DNA of 38,627 nucleotides, taken from assembly GCA_041946685.1 (NCBI GenBank), contig JBHGAV010000043.1:1-38627 (forward strand). The letters run 5' to 3'. This DNA comes from JBHGAV01 sp041946685 (GTDB taxonomy: Bacteria > Acidobacteriota > Terriglobia > Bryobacterales > Bryobacteraceae). How positions within the stretch are numbered: position 1 is the first letter of the stretch; every line of letters starts with the position of its first letter. The notes beneath the pieces are model-generated. The model searched no databases, was not told where the DNA came from, and saw only the letters and a program-made list of their open reading frames with translations. Below are positions 22,601 to 29,629 of the stretch, piece after piece. The position numbers and the translations under genes are program-made.

Positions 22601-22689
22601 GGGCGGGCGGGCGCGGCGGAAACTGCCACCGCAAGAACCATCAGGCTGGCCAGCCTGTTCTGAATTCTCGACAATCTGGTCGGTTTCAT
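19666..22689 (-). CDS. Large secreted protein with SBBP propeller and second propeller-like domain
   Basis: A 1007-residue protein with a Sec signal peptide ('LASLMVLAVAVSAAPARP'). Residues ~40-235 form a beta-rich N-terminal domain typical of SBBP proteins ('DLVYSASGGGLKSEFRVDPG', 'ELVIDPVI'). Residues ~238-690 hold seven SBBP repeats, each starting with a variant of 'YSTYLGGSG' and containing 'GNAYV.G.T.S.NFP' and 'DAFV.KL...G'. Residues ~700-1007 hold a different set of repeats with 'GW..GG....DPA.AA..DG..Y', like PLL/fucose-lectin-type propellers. The two propellers together suggest a surface or secreted carbohydrate-binding protein; finding it inside an EPS operon suggests it binds or organises the polymer (inference). 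ATG 22689 follows a 110-nt gap after the kinase gene; the stop lies 5 nt before the next start. Confidence 0.88.
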   Translation of the reverse strand: MKPTRLSRIQNRLASLMVLAVAVSAAPARPNEASTSPGPLRGLPAFFLPGGADAGGGAQYQFRSGRLTAHFAASEYVLEAGGSRLSVRFLEARPQSRIEPLGPLPGRVNFLLGDRPENWRTDLPTYASLTYRSLYEGVDLVYSASGGGLKSEFRVDPGADPAAIRWNYPGVKRLRLERDGSLVATSAGGEIREERPLVYQEQDGRRTLVEGGFRILDDNSVGFWIGAYDHGRELVIDPVISYSTFLGGSGLDTIRALTVDTAGNAYVAGYTDSSDLPVAGSPAQAASRGGVEAFVAKLNSTGSSLVYCTYLGGSSDDRAFGIAVDSSGNAYLTGWTYSTNFPTTTGARQRTLGGGRDAFVSKLNPAGSALLYSTYLGGSGNDSGNGIAIDANGNAHVAGDTYSTNFPVLGGYRTSSAGRQDAFIAKLNSAGTNLVWSTYLGGSGDEGATALTVDSSGYVYVTGGTTSVNFPTYLALQAASGGGQDAFVTKLTANGQSLVFSTYLGGSGGKSGASETGTAIQRDAAGAVYVAGLTSSTDFPTVNAYQSSYRGGTVDGFVSKLDPSGSALVYSTYLGGSSADYIYGLAVGGSRAAAVAGYTSSSDFPLMDAVQTTKSGAYEGFVARLSPAGNALEIGSYLGGSDSESIYAIATDRGGNLWVAGQSSSLNFPVKNAFQTSPSGGYCGFVAKIADNIPIAGFRGSDGTLHLFTYTDSYMRNSGGYISSDVATSQLRNGDTYVVARNSVNAIWLNLFQNDTQSWKGWVYGGGVMAGNPAVAARADGGAYVVARDSGGSYWANRYQAGTGFLGWISLGGAFASDPAAAAASDGTLYIAGINAAGAVYTGRLTASGFLGWVSGGSPGSVAATGKPAITVGSDQAAYVAARTVDNTLWAARIQGDAWGAWSSGASNLRTDPSLASGSGVIYALLNTSTGPLAVRPFAEGASGGWQSPIAVGGYLSDGAIAASHNRFHIVGRDVTAAVWWYESGGATWTYYGYQGSVASELTIAPR
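20600..21985 (-). repeat. Seven in-frame SBBP repeats (~64 codons each)
   Basis: Repeat starts (the YSTYLGGSG-type motif) lie near 21970, 21775, 21580, 21390, 21195, 20985 and 20793 on the minus strand, a period of about 190-210 nt. DNA similarity is strongest around the LGGS codons and lower elsewhere. These are therefore old protein repeats rather than a recent DNA expansion. They are coding and need no separate function. Confidence 0.85.
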
Positions 22690-22736
22690 AGAACGACTCC
22701 CTCGCTAATCTCGGATGGACTACCAGCGGGCTTTAG

Positions 22737-22752
22737 ACGCGGGATTCCGCGT
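22737..22752. repeat. Perfect 6-bp inverted repeat in the gap before the SBBP gene
   Basis: ACGCGG-GATT-CCGCGT in the 110-nt gap between the kinase gene stop and the SBBP gene start. In the minus-strand transcript it can form a GC-rich hairpin, but no U-run follows, so it is not a standard terminator. It could reduce read-through or protect a processed mRNA end. Nothing else is recognisable in the gap. Confidence 0.4.
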
Positions 22753-22799
22753 TACGGCATGGAGAGTATTGCTCCTGCGGTGCAGGCAGGCGTGCGGAC

Positions 22800-25004
22800 C
22801 TACTTCTGGTTGTGGGGCTTGTAATACTTGCCGTAGTGACTGTAGTAGTAGTAGCTGTCGCTCATTTCCTTGTGCACTTCGTTGAGCACCACGCCCACCA
22901 CTGAGGCGCGCAGCCGGTTCAGCGTGGCGATCACGCTGCCGACCGCTTTGCGGTTGGTCTCGCCGGCGCGCGTCACCACCACCACGCCGTCCACCACCGT
23001 CGCCATCTGCAAAGGTTCGGCGAATCCGAGCAGCGGCGGCGCGTCCAGAATCACCAGGTCATACTGGAAGCCAACGTCTTCCAGGAGCTGCTGCAGGCCT
23101 CTTCCCACCAGGTCCGCCGCTCGGCGCGACGGCGGGCCGGCGGGCAGAATGTCGAGGTCGGGCAGATGAGGCAACTTGACCACCGCCTCCTCCCAGGGCA
23201 CTTCCGCGACCAGCACGTTCGACAGACCGAGGGTGCTCGGCACATCGAACCGGCGGTGGACGCTCGGACGCCGCAAGTCGCCGTCGATCAGCAGGGTCTT
23301 GTGTCCTTGTTCGGCATGGGAAACGGCCAGGTGGGCCGCGATGGTGGATTTTCCTTCTCCGGGCGAGGCGCTGGTCACCAGCAAGCTGCGCAGCCTGCGG
23401 TCGAAGTCGGCGAGCAGGATCGAATTGCGCAGCGTCCGGATGGCTTCGTCGTAACCGGTCAGCGCGTGGTCGCCGTTGCCGTTGACCGGCACCAGCGCTC
23501 CCGGGTTTCCGCTGAGCGCCGGCACGGGCCCCAGGCGGCCCCTCCATGGCTTCACCACGGGCAGCGTGCCGACGACCTCCGTCTTGAGGATCCGCGAGGC
23601 CTGTTCGGGATCCCGCACGGTGTTGTCCAGCACGTCGCTGAGCACCGCCATGCCCACCGCCAGCAGGCTCGAGAATAGGAACGCCAGCAGCACGTTCAGC
23701 TTCAGGTTCGGAAATACCGGTTTGACCGCGGGACGCGCCGGATCGGCGATGCGGATGGAGCTGTTCTGAAAGCTGGCGTTGATGCCCGCCTCCCGGATCT
23801 TACGCACCAGTTCCTCGTAGAGCGCCTTGTCCGCCTCCGCCTCGCGCTTCAGGGACTGATACTCGAAGGAGCGAGCGTTCAGACTGTCGAATTCGGCCTT
23901 GGTCTCCTGGACCGCCTTTTGCAGCATGGCCTCGCGCCGCACGGCCTCGTTGTACTCGATCGCGACCCGCTGCCGGATGTTCTCGGTGGTCGTATCGAGC
24001 AGGCGCTGGACCTCCGCAAGCTGCGCCGCCGCTTTCTTGTACTCCGGGTGATTGGCGCCGAAGTGCGTCTTGACCTCGGCGAACCTCTCCTGGGCCTCGT
24101 TGAACCTCTCGGTCAGCTTGCGGAGCGATTCTCCCTGGGTGGAGACCATGGCCGCCTCCAACGTCCCCGCCCTCACCGATTGATAACCGGCCTCCTTGCG
24201 GACCCTGTCCCCCTGCGCGTTGGTGTACTCGGTGTTCAACTGCAGCAGGCGCGCCGAGAGTATGCTGGTCTTCTCCTCCGGATTGATCACGTTGAGCTCG
24301 CGCTCAAACTGCGCCAGGGCGGCGCTGGAGCGCTCCATCTTGGCCTTCAGTTCCTCGAGCTGTCTCTCCATAAAGGCCGACAGGCTGGCCGAGGCGCGGA
24401 ACCGGATCTTGTAAGTGTGTTCCAGGTAGGAGTTGGCCGCGGCGTTGGCCACACCCGCCGCCAGTTCCGGGTCGTCTGATCGATAGCTGATCAGCAGCAG
24501 GTACGTATTGGGAGGCCGGACCACTTTGAGCTTCTTCAAGACTACGGGCGCATCCTCCGCCCGCCCCGACGGGCTCTCGGTATTCTCCAGTTCACCCTTG
24601 CGTTCGCGCAGCTTGAACTTGTCCACCACCGGCCGCAACACGGAATCCGACTGGATCAGCTTGACCTGAGTCGCCAGAAACTGGTCGGCGTCATTGGTCG
24701 TTGTCCGAATCGCTTCCTGCCCGATGACGCCGGTCGGGGTCTGCCGGTCGATGTCCACGGTGGCAGTGGATTCGTAGATCGGCGTGAGCCGGCTGGAGAC
24801 GATCACCGCAGCCGCGACACAAGCGGCGACGAAAGAAAGGATCTTCCACCGGTGCCGCTTCAGAATCCACAGGTAATGCGAGAGGGGAATCGTCGCCTCT
24901 TCGGGCTCTGCCTCCGGGATCGGGGGGAGAGCGTAGGGAGCGCCAAGCGCGTACTGCTGCTCCATCGCGGCGGGAAGACTGCGTTCTAGTTTCTGCTCTG
25001 CCAT
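22800..25004 (-). CDS. Wzz/GumC-like chain-length protein fused to BY-kinase
   Basis: A 734-residue polysaccharide co-polymerase and tyrosine autokinase. A Wzz domain begins with a helix near residue 55 ('ILSFVAACVAAAVIV'), followed by a long periplasmic coiled-coil region (~200-400). A second helix lies near residue 445 ('LNVLLAFLFSSLLAVGMAVL'). The cytosolic kinase has Walker A 'SASPGEGKSTIA' (~545), Walker A' 'LLIDGDLRRP' (~570) and Walker B 'LVILDAPPLLG' (~650). The tail 'SYYYYSHYGKYY' is the autophosphorylated tyrosine cluster. It controls export and chain length of the EPS together with the Wza-like protein 19 nt upstream. The start ATG 25004 is supported by AGGAAG about 9 nt before it. 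Confidence 0.95.
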   Translation of the reverse strand: MAEQKLERSLPAAMEQQYALGAPYALPPIPEAEPEEATIPLSHYLWILKRHRWKILSFVAACVAAAVIVSSRLTPIYESTATVDIDRQTPTGVIGQEAIRTTTNDADQFLATQVKLIQSDSVLRPVVDKFKLRERKGELENTESPSGRAEDAPVVLKKLKVVRPPNTYLLLISYRSDDPELAAGVANAAANSYLEHTYKIRFRASASLSAFMERQLEELKAKMERSSAALAQFERELNVINPEEKTSILSARLLQLNTEYTNAQGDRVRKEAGYQSVRAGTLEAAMVSTQGESLRKLTERFNEAQERFAEVKTHFGANHPEYKKAAAQLAEVQRLLDTTTENIRQRVAIEYNEAVRREAMLQKAVQETKAEFDSLNARSFEYQSLKREAEADKALYEELVRKIREAGINASFQNSSIRIADPARPAVKPVFPNLKLNVLLAFLFSSLLAVGMAVLSDVLDNTVRDPEQASRILKTEVVGTLPVVKPWRGRLGPVPALSGNPGALVPVNGNGDHALTGYDEAIRTLRNSILLADFDRRLRSLLVTSASPGEGKSTIAAHLAVSHAEQGHKTLLIDGDLRRPSVHRRFDVPSTLGLSNVLVAEVPWEEAVVKLPHLPDLDILPAGPPSRRAADLVGRGLQQLLEDVGFQYDLVILDAPPLLGFAEPLQMATVVDGVVVVTRAGETNRKAVGSVIATLNRLRASVVGVVLNEVHKEMSDSYYYYSHYGKYYKPHNQK

Positions 25005-25023
25005 TGAAGTTTCTTCCTGCGGT

Positions 25024-25965
25024 CTAACGCCGCCAGATCAGGACTCCGGAAGCGGTCGAGCTTCCGAAGCCGGCGATTTTCTCCAATGCGTTCATGGTGA
25101 TGCGGCGGCCCGAACTGTCCGGGATATAGAGAATGTCGTCCGGCTGGAGCGGCACGTCGGGCGACTGTCGCTTCAGTATCTTGCTGAGCTCGATCGCGAT
25201 TTCGTGCTTGGACCCGGTGGAACTGTCCTGCCGATAGATATAGGCCTGCTTGGACGCGTAGGGAGCCAGCCCCTCGGCCAGGGCCAGCATTTGAAGCACG
25301 GTGGTTTCCGAGGTGTTCTGGACCGCGAACGCCCCCGGACGGCGCACCGTCCCCACGACGTAGACCTTCCGCACCTCCGGGACCCGGATTTCCTCGCCGC
25401 CGGTCAGCTTCAGGTTCACCTCGGGGTCCGCCAGGTCGATCAGGGCTTTCACCGGGATGCGCTGCACCAGCGCGTTCATGTCGCCGTCCTCTCCCGCCTG
25501 CATATGGCTCACGAGGATCTCGGGGCCGGCATCATTACTAAGTCCTCCCGCCCTGGTCAACGCCTCCAGAAGGGTGACCGGCCCGGCCGCCTGAAAGGTC
25601 GTCGGCGTCTTCACCGCCCCGGCCACGCTGATCGGCCGGCTGTGGTACTCGGCCACGGTGACGGTGACCACCGGATCCACCAGCAACTGCTCGGCCCGCA
25701 GAGCGTTGCCGATTGCCGCTTCCAGCGCCGATGGCAGCATGCCTTCCACCTTGATCGGCCTGTTCAACATGGGCAGCCGGATCGTTCCGTCGGCGCCCAC
25801 CCGGATGGTTCGCGTCAGCTCCGGGGAATCGTAGACGGACACGGCGATCAGGTCGTTCGGCCCTATCTTCTGCGCCGGCAGATTCGCGCCCTGCTCTGGC
25901 CTTGGCTGCGCCCGCAGCCCGGCGCAACCGGCAACCAGAACTACCAGGAACAAGATCCTCTTCAT
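25024..25965 (-). CDS. Wza/GumB-like polysaccharide export lipoprotein
   Basis: A 313-residue outer-membrane polysaccharide export protein. The N-terminus is a lipoprotein signal with lipobox 'VAGC' (Cys14). Then come a polysaccharide export domain ('KIGPNDLIAVSVYDSPEL', 'IRVGADGTIRLPML') and SLBB-type domains ('SVAGAVKTPTTFQAAGPVTL', 'VYVVGTVRRPGAFAV'). It ends in 'LQPDDILYIPDSSGRRI' and a short tail. It is shorter than E. coli Wza (379 residues) and closer to GumB/EpsA-sized members. GGAGGG lies about 5 nt before ATG 25965. It stands 22 nt after the ribbon-helix-helix gene and 19 nt before the kinase. Confidence 0.93.
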   Translation of the reverse strand: MKRILFLVVLVAGCAGLRAQPRPEQGANLPAQKIGPNDLIAVSVYDSPELTRTIRVGADGTIRLPMLNRPIKVEGMLPSALEAAIGNALRAEQLLVDPVVTVTVAEYHSRPISVAGAVKTPTTFQAAGPVTLLEALTRAGGLSNDAGPEILVSHMQAGEDGDMNALVQRIPVKALIDLADPEVNLKLTGGEEIRVPEVRKVYVVGTVRRPGAFAVQNTSETTVLQMLALAEGLAPYASKQAYIYRQDSSTGSKHEIAIELSKILKRQSPDVPLQPDDILYIPDSSGRRITMNALEKIAGFGSSTASGVLIWRR

Positions 25966-25987
25966 GCATCCCTCCGCGGCGGGAAGT

Positions 25988-26263
25988 TCACCCGCCCGTC
26001 TCCGGGCCCGCCGTCTCCAGCAGCCGGAGCAACTGCAGAACCCTGGACTCCAACTCCGACATCTTGTGCCCCAGGGCCGAAAGCCGCCACTGCATCGATG
26101 TGGCTTGGCGTTCGTCGACGCCCGCGTGGCGCATCACCGCGAGCCGCGCGAAGTCCGAAACGCTCCGCGCCCCGTTCTGGGAACAGGCCGCCAGCAGCAC
26201 GGCGTACTCCTCCTCGTTCACGCGGAAGTTCACCAGCCGGGTGCGAGGTCTATAGACCGGCAT
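25988..26263 (-). CDS. Small ribbon-helix-helix-like protein
   Basis: A 91-residue protein. 'LVNFRVNEEEYAVLLAACSQ' and 'SVSDFARLAVMRHA' resemble the beta strand plus two helices of ribbon-helix-helix DNA-binding proteins (also seen in MobC-like proteins). A C-terminal helix of leucine-rich heptads ('LGHKMSELESRVLQLLRLLE') may dimerise. ATG 26263 is used because it overlaps the end of the NusG-like gene by 14 nt; a longer upstream extension is Arg/Pro-rich and overlaps that gene. Placed between a NusG paralogue and wza, it may regulate the operon or act with the NusG protein. This is a guess. Confidence 0.65.
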   Translation of the reverse strand: MPVYRPRTRLVNFRVNEEEYAVLLAACSQNGARSVSDFARLAVMRHAGVDERQATSMQWRLSALGHKMSELESRVLQLLRLLETAGPETGG

Positions 26264-26822
26264 TCGTGTCCCCCGAGCCCTTGCCGGCGGCCGTGCGGAC
26301 GACACGACCGCTCACGCGCACCGCAGCGACCACGTCCCGCTCCACCTCGGCGGCCACCGATCGTTGCAGTATCTCGACGTTCACCACCACGCGCCAGGAG
26401 TCCTTCACCTGGCTCAAAATACCCTCCACTCCGGCGAGCGGCCCGGCCTCGATTCGCACCCGCTCGCCGACCCGCAGGAACGGCCAGGGGCTCAAGGGAA
26501 GCCCCGACGCGACCAGGGTCCTGACCGAGTTGATCTCGTCCTCCGGTACGGCAGCCGGCTTGTTTCCGAAACCCACCACGGAAGTCACGCCCGGAGTGGC
26601 CAGCACGCGCGCCCGATGGGAGCCTGCGAAGTGGCAGAACACATAACCGGCAAAAAGCGGGAGCTCAAGTTCTTTGATGCGATCCGACCAGCGCCGGCGC
26701 GCCCGGTACAACGGGAGGAAGACTTCCAAATTCTTGGACTGGAGCGCCTGGGCCGCTGCCTTCTCGTGGTTGGGCTTTACGGTCAGCGCGAACCATTGAG
26801 GCTGGTTGGCTAGCGTATTCAT
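26250..26822 (-). CDS. NusG-family specialised antiterminator (RfaH/LoaP/UpxY-like)
   Basis: A 190-residue NusG paralogue. The NGN domain is at residues ~8-105 ('QWFALTVKPNHEKAAAQALQ', 'FLPLYRARRRWSD', 'LPLFAGYVFCHF', 'TPGVTSVVGF') and a KOW domain follows ('VGERVRIEAGPLAGVEGIL'). The extension after the KOW motif is Val/Arg-rich. As the first gene of a long EPS operon it very probably helps RNA polymerase read through the roughly 20-kb unit, as RfaH, UpxY and LoaP do in their operons. A good promoter lies about 150 nt upstream and the leader carries a hairpin. ATG 26822 gives the standard start just before the first NGN strand. Confidence 0.88.
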   Translation of the reverse strand: MNTLANQPQWFALTVKPNHEKAAAQALQSKNLEVFLPLYRARRRWSDRIKELELPLFAGYVFCHFAGSHRARVLATPGVTSVVGFGNKPAAVPEDEINSVRTLVASGLPLSPWPFLRVGERVRIEAGPLAGVEGILSQVKDSWRVVVNVEILQRSVAAEVERDVVAAVRVSGRVVRTAAGKGSGDTNAGL

Positions 26823-26869
26823 CGGTGCAAAGGGTCCCGCACCCGCCGCCCGCGCACACTTCCCATGCG

Positions 26870-26887
26870 GCGGAGCAACAACTCCGC
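26870..26887 (-). promoter_or_regulatory. Leader hairpin upstream of the NusG-like gene
   Basis: GCGGAG-CAACAA-CTCCGC, a perfect 6-bp stem with a 6-nt loop, lies in the untranslated leader between the promoter (26975-27003) and ATG 26822. No U-run follows on the minus strand, so it is not an intrinsic terminator. A pause or recruitment element for the NusG paralogue is a reasonable idea but unproven. Confidence 0.45.
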
Positions 26888-26974
26888 TCGGGCGACCTAT
26901 TCTGTCAGGGGGAGGCGACCTTGCGCCATCGAGCCGCACGCAAATCGGCGACGGAAGGCTGACGTCTTACAATT

Positions 26975-27003
26975 CGTATACGAAATGCAGCGGATCTTGT
27001 CAA
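26975..27003 (-). promoter_or_regulatory. Sigma70-type promoter of the EPS operon
   Basis: On the minus strand TTGACA (26998-27003), a 17-nt spacer and TATACG (26975-26980). The -35 box is a perfect consensus match and the spacing is ideal. Transcription would start near 26968 and give a leader of about 145 nt before the NusG-like gene. The promoter lies in the 229-nt gap (26823-27051) after the FecR-like gene. Confidence 0.75.
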
Positions 27004-27051
27004 GCACCGCATCTCCAGCGCCGTGCGCCACATGCGGGCGACCGCGACGGC

Positions 27052-27999
27052 CTATCGACTGATCGTGCCCTTGTCCTCATTCTGAGAGGTCTTCCAGTAG
27101 ACCACTCCTCCGGCCGCGGCTCCTCCCACAATGACCCCGGCGATGACCGCCTTTGAGCCCGCAGACATCCCGGGCCGCGGCTGGGGCGGCGCCGGCGGCG
27201 TTGACGCCCGTGGCGGCGCGGCGGCCGGTCGTGCGGCCGGTGGTGCCGCAGGCGTGGCCGCGGGCTCCGCCGGCAGGACGCACTCGCCGGAGACCCGCCG
27301 CATCCTGCTGATCTGAATGACCTCGAGCGCCCCGGCGACCGGGGTCGCTCCCGGGATCACGGTGGCGGTCACCTCAACCATGCGGCCCACTTCATTCGCC
27401 AGACGCTCTCCGCGGACCTCCTCGGTGACCCCGGAAATGGGATCCCGCAACACGTACCGTCCATCCCGCCTCTCCAGGCAGCCGGTCATCTGGAACGGCG
27501 CCTGTGCCCCGGTTACGTCCTGAGGCTGAAACTCCAGCGCCGTCCCCGGCGCCAGCAGCGCCACGACGGTGCCATCCGAAGCGCTCACCCGCATCGAGCC
27601 GCGCAGCGCCAGCGCTTGAACCTTGCCTCCGCCGGCCAAGGCCACCCGTCCGGAGGAACCGGGCTGGTCGGGCCTGATGCGGAGCCCGAGGGCTTCGATC
27701 CAATAACCCTTTCCCCCATCCACCTCGCTCAGCCCTTTTTGAAGCTCCAGCCGGTCGCCGAACACGCGGCCGCGCGAATTGGCGGCCAGGCGCACATGCA
27801 CCCCGGCGTTCAATTCCAGCTCGGAGGAAGCGCGATCGGTTTCGAGCGTATTTCCTTCAAACACCGTGGCGTTCCCCACCACCAGATGGCTGTCGACGCG
27901 GAAACTCCCATTGGCCAGGGCGATCCCGATAGAGGCGCCGCAGGCGCCAGTCAGGCCGAGAGAGAGCGAGACGCACAGCGCAATCGCGAGGCGATACAT
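27052..27999 (-). CDS. FecR-like secreted protein with C-terminal membrane anchor
   Basis: A 315-residue protein with a signal peptide ('LAIALCVSLSLGLTGACGAS'). Residues ~25-150 are FecR-like beta repeats ('NATVFEGNTLETDRASSEL', 'LNAGVHVRLAANSRGRVF'). A second beta-rich unit follows at ~160-235 ('TGCLERRDGRYVLRD', 'VGRMVEVTATVIPG'). A Pro/Ala-rich linker (~245-280) leads to a C-terminal helix ('AVIAGVIVGGAAAGGVVYW') that could anchor it. No cognate sigma factor or FecI is nearby, so it is probably a surface or cell-wall protein rather than a signalling anti-sigma. ATG 27999 has GGAGG 9 nt upstream, and an own promoter is seen at 28046-28075. It lies directly upstream of the EPS operon promoter. 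Confidence 0.72.
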   Translation of the reverse strand: MYRLAIALCVSLSLGLTGACGASIGIALANGSFRVDSHLVVGNATVFEGNTLETDRASSELELNAGVHVRLAANSRGRVFGDRLELQKGLSEVDGGKGYWIEALGLRIRPDQPGSSGRVALAGGGKVQALALRGSMRVSASDGTVVALLAPGTALEFQPQDVTGAQAPFQMTGCLERRDGRYVLRDPISGVTEEVRGERLANEVGRMVEVTATVIPGATPVAGALEVIQISRMRRVSGECVLPAEPAATPAAPPAARPAAAPPRASTPPAPPQPRPGMSAGSKAVIAGVIVGGAAAGGVVYWKTSQNEDKGTISR

Positions 28000-28045
28000 A
28001 CACACTTCCTCCAATAAGAGAAATGCGCGTGCGGGGTTGTCTGCA

Positions 28046-28075
28046 TATGTACCACGCCTCTCGCTGGTCTGTCAA
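28046..28075 (-). promoter_or_regulatory. Candidate promoter of the FecR-like gene
   Basis: Minus strand: TTGACA (28070-28075), an 18-nt spacer and TACATA (28046-28051). The -35 is a perfect match and the -10 is weak. The leader to ATG 27999 would be about 40 nt. Confidence 0.5.
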
Positions 28076-28135
28076 GGAATGCGCCCTCATGGGCATAGCT
28101 CGCGCTCTGTGAGTCCCATCGCATGGCCTGCCGGC

Positions 28136-28154
28136 GGGCGGACAAACTCCGCCC
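28136..28154. repeat. Perfect 7-bp inverted repeat, possible operator
   Basis: GGGCGGA-CAAAC-TCCGCCC. It is flanked by two direct copies of CTGCCGG (28128-28134 and 28164-28170). It lies between divergent genes and has no T-tract, so an operator is more likely than a terminator. Confidence 0.4.
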
Positions 28155-28243
28155 CTGCCCGTCCTGCCGGAATCCTCAGCCGAGCAACGCTTTACGATTT
28201 GCCTACAATCTCAATCGTTGCTCTCACCCCCTCCATCGGAGGA

Positions 28244-28268
28244 TTCACCCAGGCGCTTTAGGGGTGAA
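28244..28268 (+). repeat. 7-bp inverted repeat in the leader of the adaptor gene
   Basis: TTCACCC (28244-28250) and GGGTGAA (28262-28268) with an 11-nt loop. It is about 120 nt before the start codon at 28391 and is followed by a second small hairpin at 28282-28295. It could be a protein-binding site or a leader structure. Confidence 0.4.
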
Positions 28269-28390
28269 CGCTCCAAACCACAGGGCAACAGCCCTCCCAT
28301 GCCCTCGTATCCTCATGGAACGAAAGCGCGCCGTCTTCGTATATCATTCAGTAGCAGAATTCGTGCCCGGAGCAAGGAGGTCCCCCCGCA

Positions 28391-29611
28391 ATGGCCGGTA
28401 ATGGCAATAATCGCAGTAAGAAGCGAGCGCGCCGGCGCTGGATCTGGTTGGGCATTGTGGCGGTCCTTTTCGGTGGTGCGTTCCTGGCCGTGAAGGCGGC
28501 CCTGCGCCCCAACAATACGATCGACCCCGCCAAGCTCTCCGAAGTCACGCGCGGCGCCATCGCCCGCTCGGTTGTCGCCACGGGCAAGATCCAGCCCCGG
28601 GTCAAGGTCGAAGTCAAGTCCAAGGCCAGCGGCATCGTCGAGAAGCTCCTGGCCGACTACGGCGACTGGGTCAAGCAAGGACAGGTCCTGGCCGAGCTCG
28701 ACAAGGAGGAACTGAGAGCCCGCGTGAGGGAGGCCAACGCCACGCTGCTGGCCGCCCAGGCCGCCGAGCAGTCGGCCGCCGCGGCGCATCAGCGAAACCA
28801 GGTCGAGGCGCAAGGACCCGATCTGCCCTTCCTCAAGTCGGCGATGGAGAGGGCCCGCCGGATGCACGAGCAAGGCTTGATCGCGCAGTCCGTTCTCGAA
28901 GACACGGAGAAGGCCTACCAGCTCGGCCTGAACAAGCAGATGGCCGCCCTCGGCAGCGTGGCCGTCACCCGCGCGGAGATGGCGCGGGCCAAGGCGCAGG
29001 TGGCGCAGGCTCAGGCTTCCCTGGAGCGCGCCGAGGAGGATTTGCGCAACTCGACCATCGTCAGCCCCATGGACGGACTGGTCCTCTCACGCAACGTGGA
29101 GGTGGGCGATGCGGTCAGCTCCATCCTGGTACTAGGCTCGCAGGCCACGCTGGTAATGACCTTGGGAGACGTCGGCGATGTCTATGTTCTGGGCAAGGTG
29201 GACCAGGCCGACATCGGCAAGATCTACCTCGGACAGAGGGCGCGCATTGTGGTCGAGTCTTTCCGGGACAAGAAGTTCGAGGGGCAGATCACCAAGATCG
29301 CCCCGCTCGGCGTGGAGAAGGACAACGTCACCACCTTCGAGGTCCGGGTTTCGATCAAGAATCCGGGGGGCGAACTCAAGGCCAACATGAGCGCCAACGC
29401 CGAGATCATCCTCGAGGAGAAGCCGAACGTCCTGCTCGTCCCGGAAGGGGCTATCCTCTATGACAAGAACCGGAACGCGTCCGTGGAGATCCCCGACCCG
29501 GCCGCCGAGAAGGGCCGCCGCAAAGTGCCCGTCAAGCTCGGCATCTCCGACGGCGTTAAGACCGAGCTTGCGGCCGGACTCCGCCAAGGCGACAAGGTGA
29601 TCCTGCAATAG
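28391..29611 (+). CDS. HlyD/MacA-type periplasmic adaptor protein
   Basis: A 406-residue membrane fusion protein. A basic N-terminus leads into one inner-membrane helix (~17-37, 'IWLGIVAVLFGGAFLAVKAA'). A biotinyl-lipoyl half ('SGIVEKLLADYGDWVKQGQV'), a long alpha-helical hairpin (~100-220), the second lipoyl half ('STIVSPMDGLVLSRNVEVGD') and beta-barrel and membrane-proximal domains follow. It should connect an inner-membrane ABC permease to an outer-membrane channel, as MacA does. No permease or ATPase follows: the next gene is convergent (18 nt). The MacB-type permeases at 35957-38481 may be partners, but they are on the other strand 6 kb away. AAGGAGG lies about 9 nt before ATG 28391. Confidence 0.85.
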   Translation: MAGNGNNRSKKRARRRWIWLGIVAVLFGGAFLAVKAALRPNNTIDPAKLSEVTRGAIARSVVATGKIQPRVKVEVKSKASGIVEKLLADYGDWVKQGQVLAELDKEELRARVREANATLLAAQAAEQSAAAAHQRNQVEAQGPDLPFLKSAMERARRMHEQGLIAQSVLEDTEKAYQLGLNKQMAALGSVAVTRAEMARAKAQVAQAQASLERAEEDLRNSTIVSPMDGLVLSRNVEVGDAVSSILVLGSQATLVMTLGDVGDVYVLGKVDQADIGKIYLGQRARIVVESFRDKKFEGQITKIAPLGVEKDNVTTFEVRVSIKNPGGELKANMSANAEIILEEKPNVLLVPEGAILYDKNRNASVEIPDPAAEKGRRKVPVKLGISDGVKTELAAGLRQGDKVILQ

Positions 29612-29629
29612 ACCGGCCCGATCGGCGGC

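Larger units (their letters stand above)
28000..28390. other. Divergent intergenic region, 391 nt, with several inverted repeats
   Basis: No coding frame is convincing here. It holds a minus-strand promoter (28046-28075) and three inverted repeats: 28136-28154, 28244-28268 and 28282-28295 (AGGGC-AACA-GCCCT). A possible plus-strand -10 box TACAAT (28204-28209) has no matching -35. The last two repeats would lie in the 5' leader of the adaptor gene at 28391. Confidence 0.5.

Noticed and set aside
26870..26887. Hairpin read as an intrinsic terminator
   Set aside because: No U-run follows on either strand, and it lies in the leader of an operon, not after a gene.
28204..28209. TACAAT as -10 box of the adaptor gene promoter
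   Set aside because: No acceptable -35 occurs 16-18 nt upstream; the match alone is too short to call.
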